13,045 nt of DNA, taken from contig MU646601.1 in NCBI GenBank assembly GCA_026770585.1, forward strand, positions 54,210 to 67,254, written 5' to 3'. The stretch comes from Baffinella frigidus. Taxonomy: Eukaryota > Cryptophyceae > Cryptomonadales > Baffinellaceae. Position numbers and translations under genes: made by a program. Below, one piece after another: positions 10,201-13,045 of this stretch (position 1 is the first letter of the stretch; each line of letters starts with the position of its first letter). Under the pieces are notes generated by a model that was given only the letters and a program-made list of their open reading frames with translations, made no database searches and had not been told where the DNA came from.

Positions 10201-12512
10201 AGCAGTACATCGCTGTTTTCGCATCTATTGGCCATGCGAAAAGAATGAAACAATGGCAAAAGGTGAATGTGCTGGTACTAAGCCGTCGACGTTTGCCATT
10301 TGCCTCTATTGTCTTGGCCAACAGATGTGAAACCCGCGCTACAGAACCTGGCCGGAAGAAACAAACAGCCTTCCACTGTTACCTAACGTTAACAGAGGTT
10401 CCACTTTTTCTTTGAGACGTCTGACTCTCGACTTTTGTCTTGGTGAGCAGCGCTCTTGCGAGGGAGGGTGCTGAGCGAACCTGGGACTCGGTGACGCGGA
10501 CCCTACGGTAGGCAACCCGTAGGAACATAGGGGGGTTCCATCGGATAAGGTAACGGAAACTCGGGCACTGAGTGCCCGAAAACGCCTTGGTAGCCCTCTG
10601 TGTGGTGGAGAGGCCCATCGGGCCCGAAATCACTTTGGGGTGGCCAACATGCTCCTGGATGCGGGAGCGATGGCGGCGAAGGCTGTCAATGGAGAATTTC
10701 AACGGAGGAACATTTTGCTGCGATTCCCACACTTAACACTCTGTGTGGACCTGGGATTTTGTGACGCCAGGCTTCTTGCGGTCCATGAGATATGACCGTT
10801 GCAGGCCCATCGGGCCCTCAATGTCCCCCTGTCACCACAAGAAAAACTTCATTATATTTATTACGCCGTTTATTATATTTATTACGCCGGGTTTGGCTGT
10901 TCAACCACAGCCGATTTTGACCAGTCCAGCCCGCGAGTTTTGTCCAGACAGGGCGGTTTCATCGCGACTGTTCATCGGGCCCTCAGCTGTCGAGCGAAAG
11001 AAGAACATTCTTAAAAGCCAGAGCCGGAAATCCGGCTCTGGCTCTTCATTTTAAAAGTCCATTTCCTTTAGGATGCAGGTGAATGTTTTTAAAACCCTTA
11101 AACGTTGTGTCCCGTCCTCGCTCGGTGGCGGAATGGTGTGATCGTGGTGTTCTTGTGCGTGCCACTTAGTAGCCACCGGGGGCTTCACGGATACAGTCCA
11201 TCTAAAATATTTGTACTAGAATCTTACCCATTGCCCTAGAACCTAACTGGAATTTGACCTTGGATTCAAGGTGAAAAGGTCCTCGGTCGCTGCTAAGTGG
11301 TCATCGGGCCCTCGATGCCTCCCTGTCGGCACACGAAAATGTGCGTTGAGTACGCCGCGTTTGACCAGTTCCGCCGCAGCCAGTTGTACAGTTGTACAAC
11401 TGTACATCTGCACTACTGTACAACTGTACAACTGAAAAATGTACAACTGTTCAACTGAAAACCTTGCAACCTTTACAACTGTATTCCTGAGAACTGTGTA
11501 ACTGTACAACTAATTGTACAACTGTACAACTTGACAACTGTACAACTAATTATACACCTGTACAACTGTACAAATGTACAACTGATGGTTCAACTGTACA
11601 ACTGTACACCTGTACAACTAATTGTATAATTGTACACCTGTACAACTAATTTTACAACTGCACAACTGTACAACTGAACTGCGTTTACAAGTGTAATAGA
11701 ATGGGGATCGCAACCTGTTGGTAGAGCTCCTCCTCGAGAAGCTCCGACCACCGCACGTGCACCTGATGAGGTGTGTGTGCTTTCGGCTTTGCGATTCCGG
11801 GTTTAGGGTTTGCGGGTTTGGGGTTTGGGGTGTGGGGATTGGGGTTTGGTGTTTGGTGTTTGAGATTTGGGGATTGGGGATTGGGGATTGGGGTTTAGGG
11901 TTGTTTTAGGGCTCAGGGTGTAGGGTTTACGGTCGGTTTAGAGCTTAGAGTTTAGGGTTTAGGGTTTGAGGTTTAGGGTCTGGGGTTTGGGGTTCAGGGT
12001 TGAGGGTTCAGGGTTTAGGGGTTAGGGTTTAGGGTTACCTCTGGGTCGGCGTACGCATGCCCGATGTCGCTCATCTGTATTCAGGCATAGGGCTTAGGGT
12101 TCATGGTTTGGGGGTTTGCTCAGGGGTTTGCTTAGGGTTTGGGTTCAGGGTTGGGTCTCTTCCACACACACTACCCCCCCCCCCCTCCCTCAGCACCTTG
12201 ATCGCGCCGCAGAGCATGAGCGCGAGCGTCGACGCGTCGAGCTTGGTCACGCGGAAGCTCTTTTCAGGTGACTATCTACCCCTTTAGACCAGTCACCTGG
12301 GGGGGGGGGCGACTCCCTTACAAGGGAGTCGCAAGGGGGCCGCGCCCCCCTTGCAAGGGGGTCGCAACCTTGATGGCGCCGCAGAGCATGAGCGCGAGCG
12401 CCGACGCGTCGAGCTTGGTGACGCGGAAGGACTTGTTGGGCGCGTTGGATGCCAGGAAATGCGCGATCGCTCCTGCGATGTGGCTGCCCCCCTCCGCCCC
12501 GCCTGAGCCAAT
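7275..12512 (-). CDS. Class I 3',5'-cyclic nucleotide phosphodiesterase, C-terminal part (partial)
   Basis: Hydrolyses cAMP and/or cGMP. Exons, in gene order: 12369-12512, 12039-12074, 11715-11762, 10751-10828, 9452-9519, 9130-9205, 8689-8986, 7275-7510. Joined, they read through the family's signature: CGAIK, then MSDIGHAYADPE (metal-binding Asp), VHVRWSELLEEELYQQ, GDIEGPMGLQ, SYLMDRKKPGVTKSQ (invariant purine-binding Gln), VGFFDFIVRPL, then FPES-R-ELTSRLEANLEHW. Upstream HxxxH and HD metal motifs lie right of the window. After the catalytic domain comes a tail of about 180 residues rich in Ser, Gly, Pro and Thr, with repeats GFGTPAPK/GFGVPNPK and KSVPA, ending SSDVV before a stop at 7275-7277. 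Phases are 0,0,0,0,2,0,1. The intron after 9452 lacks a GT donor. The first exon's 5' edge and the last two exons are less certain than the middle. Substrate preference cannot be read. Confidence 0.87.
7514..7566 (+). repeat. Telomere-like array before the last phosphodiesterase exon
   Basis: TTTGGGG, TTTAGGG and TTCAGGG units ending against the acceptor CCAAACCAG in gene sense. Sense strand is CCCTAAA. Confidence 0.88.
7567..8500. other. Interior of the last phosphodiesterase intron
   Basis: Repeat remnants rather than genes: a hairpin CCTCGGGTGGCAC/GTGCCGCCCGAGG (about 7798-7839), the inverted dispersed repeat at 7925-7985, and its direct partner at 8365-8460. Open frames here on both strands overlap each other and resemble nothing. 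Confidence 0.5.
8365..8460 (+). repeat. Dispersed repeat, copy 2 of 3
   Basis: Aligns with 1749-1856 from GGCTCTTTCCCGCTC to GAGGCAGAGCT. Confidence 0.8.
8501..8671. mobile_element. 171-bp foldback element beside a splice donor
   Basis: Outer ends GAGCGCTGTGCAGAGAAGTT and its complement pair perfectly for 26 bp. Pairing resumes inward, ending in AATTTCTCAAAAGT around a short loop near 8580-8590. It lies 17 bp inside the intron that begins at 8688. Confidence 0.88.
8994..9122 (+). repeat. Telomere-like array filling a 143-bp phosphodiesterase intron
   Basis: The intron 8987-9129 is essentially all TTTGGGG, TTAGGGG and TTTAGGG units; gene sense runs GTCTCCACCCTAAACC to AACCCGAAAGCAG. Confidence 0.9.
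9215..9450 (+). repeat. Telomere-like array filling a 246-bp phosphodiesterase intron
   Basis: The intron 9206-9451 is nearly all TTTAGGG and TTCAGGG units. Its donor reads GAAACC rather than GT. Confidence 0.9.
9528..9745 (+). repeat. Telomere-like array before phosphodiesterase exon VGFFDF
   Basis: Strongly degenerate TTTCGGG, TTAGGGG and TTGGGG units, ending about 9 nt from the acceptor CCAACAG. C-rich in gene sense. Confidence 0.8.
9811..10078 (+). repeat. Tandem pair of about 110-bp units
   Basis: 9811-9935 and 9965-10078 align: TTGGGGCCRGATT, GTRACGYGACCAA, GTTAATTA, AAGTTGACTTTTG, GAAAG and GTCCACCGTGTGG. The last part recurs inverted at 4817-4865. Confidence 0.8.
10386..10458 (-). 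repeat. GACAAAAGTCGAGAGT repeat, copy 3
   Basis: Reverse complement of the 5503-5576 copy, from GTTAACAGAGGTTCC to AGCGCTCTTGC. Confidence 0.85.
10498..10610 (+). repeat. Hairpin-bearing dispersed repeat, copy 2
   Basis: Aligns with 895-1016. Its hairpin is CGGGCAC/GTGCCCG (10562-10578), a different sequence from copy 1 but in the same place and followed by the same AAAA. Confidence 0.75.
10848..10890 (+). repeat. Two tandem 21-bp units before the GDIEG exon acceptor
   Basis: TTYATTATATTTATTACGCCG occurs twice. In gene sense these AT-rich units lie just upstream of the acceptor GTGACAG, where a branch point would be expected. Confidence 0.8.
10973..11006 (-). pseudogene. Decayed copy of the GDIEG exon 5' edge, copy 1
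   Basis: CATCGGGCCCTCA then CTGTC and GAAAGAA matches the real edge at 10808-10848 with a short deletion; gene sense keeps a GACAG acceptor and GAG GGC CCG ATG. Confidence 0.6.
11013..11130 (+). repeat. Covarying-hairpin repeat, copy 2
   Basis: Stem CAGAGCCGG/CCGGCTCTG with loop AAAT (11019-11040), followed by the same TTCATTTTAAAAGTCC and GTCCCGTCCTCGCTCGGT as at 4903-5011. Confidence 0.8.
11302..11342 (-). pseudogene. Decayed copy of the GDIEG exon 5' edge, copy 2
   Basis: Aligns with 10808-10848 with only a handful of mismatches, covering acceptor and first codons: GGIEGPM against GDIEGPM, with ATT to ATC and GGG to GGA synonymous. It stops matching after nine codons and soon meets a stop. 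Confidence 0.75.
11380..11690. repeat. GTACAACT minisatellite
   Basis: About 300 bp of TGTACAACTG units with interspersed TAATTGTAC. The unit core TTGTACAA is palindromic, so the array is nearly self-complementary. Located in the phosphodiesterase intron between exons 11715-11762 and 10751-10828, which has no telomere-like array. Confidence 0.92.
11797..12037 (+). repeat. Telomere-like array filling a 276-bp phosphodiesterase intron
   Basis: TTTGGGG, ATTGGGG and TTTAGGG units. In gene sense the donor GTAACCCTAAACCC is itself in register with the array. Confidence 0.92.
12081..12155 (+). repeat. Telomere-like array before exon MSDIGH
   Basis: TTAGGGTTCATGG and TTTAGGG-like units upstream of the acceptor GAATACAG. 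C-rich in gene sense. Confidence 0.85.
12197..12262 (-). pseudogene. Duplicate of the 3' half of the first visible phosphodiesterase exon
   Basis: 22 codons reading KSFRVTKLDASTLALMLCGA then IK, followed by a GT donor, nearly identical to the end of exon 12369-12512. Differences are AGC/TCC (Ser), GTG/GTC, GCG/GCC (all synonymous) and one Thr/Ala change. It lacks the upstream half of the exon. It could be an alternative exon (AG at GAAAAG) rather than a relic. Confidence 0.75.
12266..12367. repeat. Cluster of short GC-rich palindromes
   Basis: AGGTGACT/AGTCACCT (12266 and about 12291), a perfect 24-base hairpin GCGACTCCCTT-AC-AAGGGAGTCGC (12310-12333), then AAGGGGGC/GCCCCCCTT. They separate the duplicate exon piece from the real exon. 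Confidence 0.8.
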
Positions 12513-12515
12513 CTG

Positions 12516-13045
12516 TTTTGGGGTTGTGGTTTAGGGTTTATGGGTTAGGGGTGAGGGTTCGAAAACCCTCAGGCCCAGAGTGCTGTATGGAAGAACCCCT
12601 CTTCGTCCCCGCGGGCGGAACCTGTTGAAGGTTTACGGTTTAGGGGTTAGGGTTAGAGTTAGGGGTCGTTAGGGTTAGGTGTCGAAACCTGTTCACGGCC
12701 CAATATTTCTTGGGGTTCAGGGTGCTGGGTCCAGGGTTCAAAGTCCAGGGTTCAGGGTTCAGGGTTCAGGGTTCAGGTTCCGGGTTTCAGGTTTCAGGGT
12801 CCAGGGTTTCGTGTTTCGTGTTTCGTGTTTCGTATTTCGTGTTTCGGGTTCGGTGTTTTGGGTTTCGGGTTACGGATTTGGGGTTTTGGGTTCCGGGTTT
12901 CGCGTTTCGGGTGTAGGGCCTACCGGGGCCCTGGGGTCGATGGGCGTGAAGGGTTCATGGTCCAGGGTCCAGGGTCCAGGGTTCAGGGTTCAGGGTTCAG
13001 GGTTCAGGGTTCAGGGTTCAGGGTTCAGGGTTCAGGGTTCAGGGT
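12516..13045 (+). repeat. Telomere-like arrays at the right edge
   Basis: Three blocks: 12516-12560, 12629-12682 and 12712-13045. Variants shift along the stretch: TTAGGGG, then TTCAGGG, TTTCGTG and TTTCGGG, then about ten near-perfect TTCAGGG units up to the window edge. Presumed to lie in upstream introns of the phosphodiesterase. Confidence 0.9.
12567..12621 (-). CDS. Possible additional upstream phosphodiesterase exon
   Basis: A 55-nt island between two telomere-like arrays has an acceptor (TTCAACAG) on its left in gene sense and a GT on its right, the layout of the accepted exons. None of the three frames gives a recognisable phosphodiesterase segment and the phase does not join cleanly to the next exon unless the first codon is split. 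A GC donor inside it would allow one frame (GDEEGFFHTALW). It may equally be non-coding. Confidence 0.2.

Noticed and set aside
11380-11690. CRISPR array
   Set aside because: Units of about 8 to 10 bp without unique spacers in a eukaryotic intron; this is a minisatellite.
12710-12916. Open frame rich in GFRV and FRVSG repeats
   Set aside because: It is a translation of the TTTCGGG/TTCAGGG array; the 7-base unit cycles through frames and yields such strings without being a gene. The same holds for similar frames at 48-287 and 11718-11909.
12957-13045. Chromosome end (true telomere) at the right edge
   Set aside because: The arrays are degenerate, dominated by TTCAGGG, interrupted by exons and repeated throughout the window; they are interstitial.

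Overview
This is nuclear DNA of a eukaryote, most likely an alga with a red-lineage complex plastid (stramenopile, haptophyte, cryptophyte or dinoflagellate; I cannot choose). Coding sequence is split into exons of 36 to 298 nt, most introns fit GT-AG, and one gene starts with a signal peptide ending in a Phe-led AFAP motif, as in bipartite plastid presequences. No bacterial gene layout, tRNA, rRNA or CRISPR array is visible. The long open frames are mostly translated repeats; the real genes were found by joining short exons.

Layout: (1) 66-2693, minus: the 5' four exons of the 18S rRNA dimethyladenosine transferase DIM1, running off the left edge. (2) 2694-2866: a 173-bp divergent promoter region. 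(3) 2867-5985, plus: a four-exon gene for a predicted 148-residue plastid-targeted single-helix membrane protein that I do not recognise. (4) 5986-7274: intergenic DNA packed with small inverted-repeat elements. (5) 7275-12512 and beyond, minus: the 3' part of a class I cyclic nucleotide phosphodiesterase, eight exons, running off the right edge. The last two genes are convergent. The three genes have no evident shared pathway.

The introns are the remarkable part. Degenerate telomere-like heptamer arrays (TTTAGGG, TTCAGGG, TTTCGGG, TTTGGGG variants) occur only inside introns or just off the partial genes, commonly begin or end within a few to a few tens of nt of splice sites, and in all three genes lie so that the transcript reads CCCTAAA. 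Three phosphodiesterase introns are almost nothing but array. Separately, introns carry decayed copies of neighbouring exon edges, usually the 3' splice site plus the first codons. At least four families of short inverted-repeat elements, two repeat families whose hairpin stems differ in sequence but still pair, and an 89-bp-arm near-perfect inverted repeat fill much of the rest.
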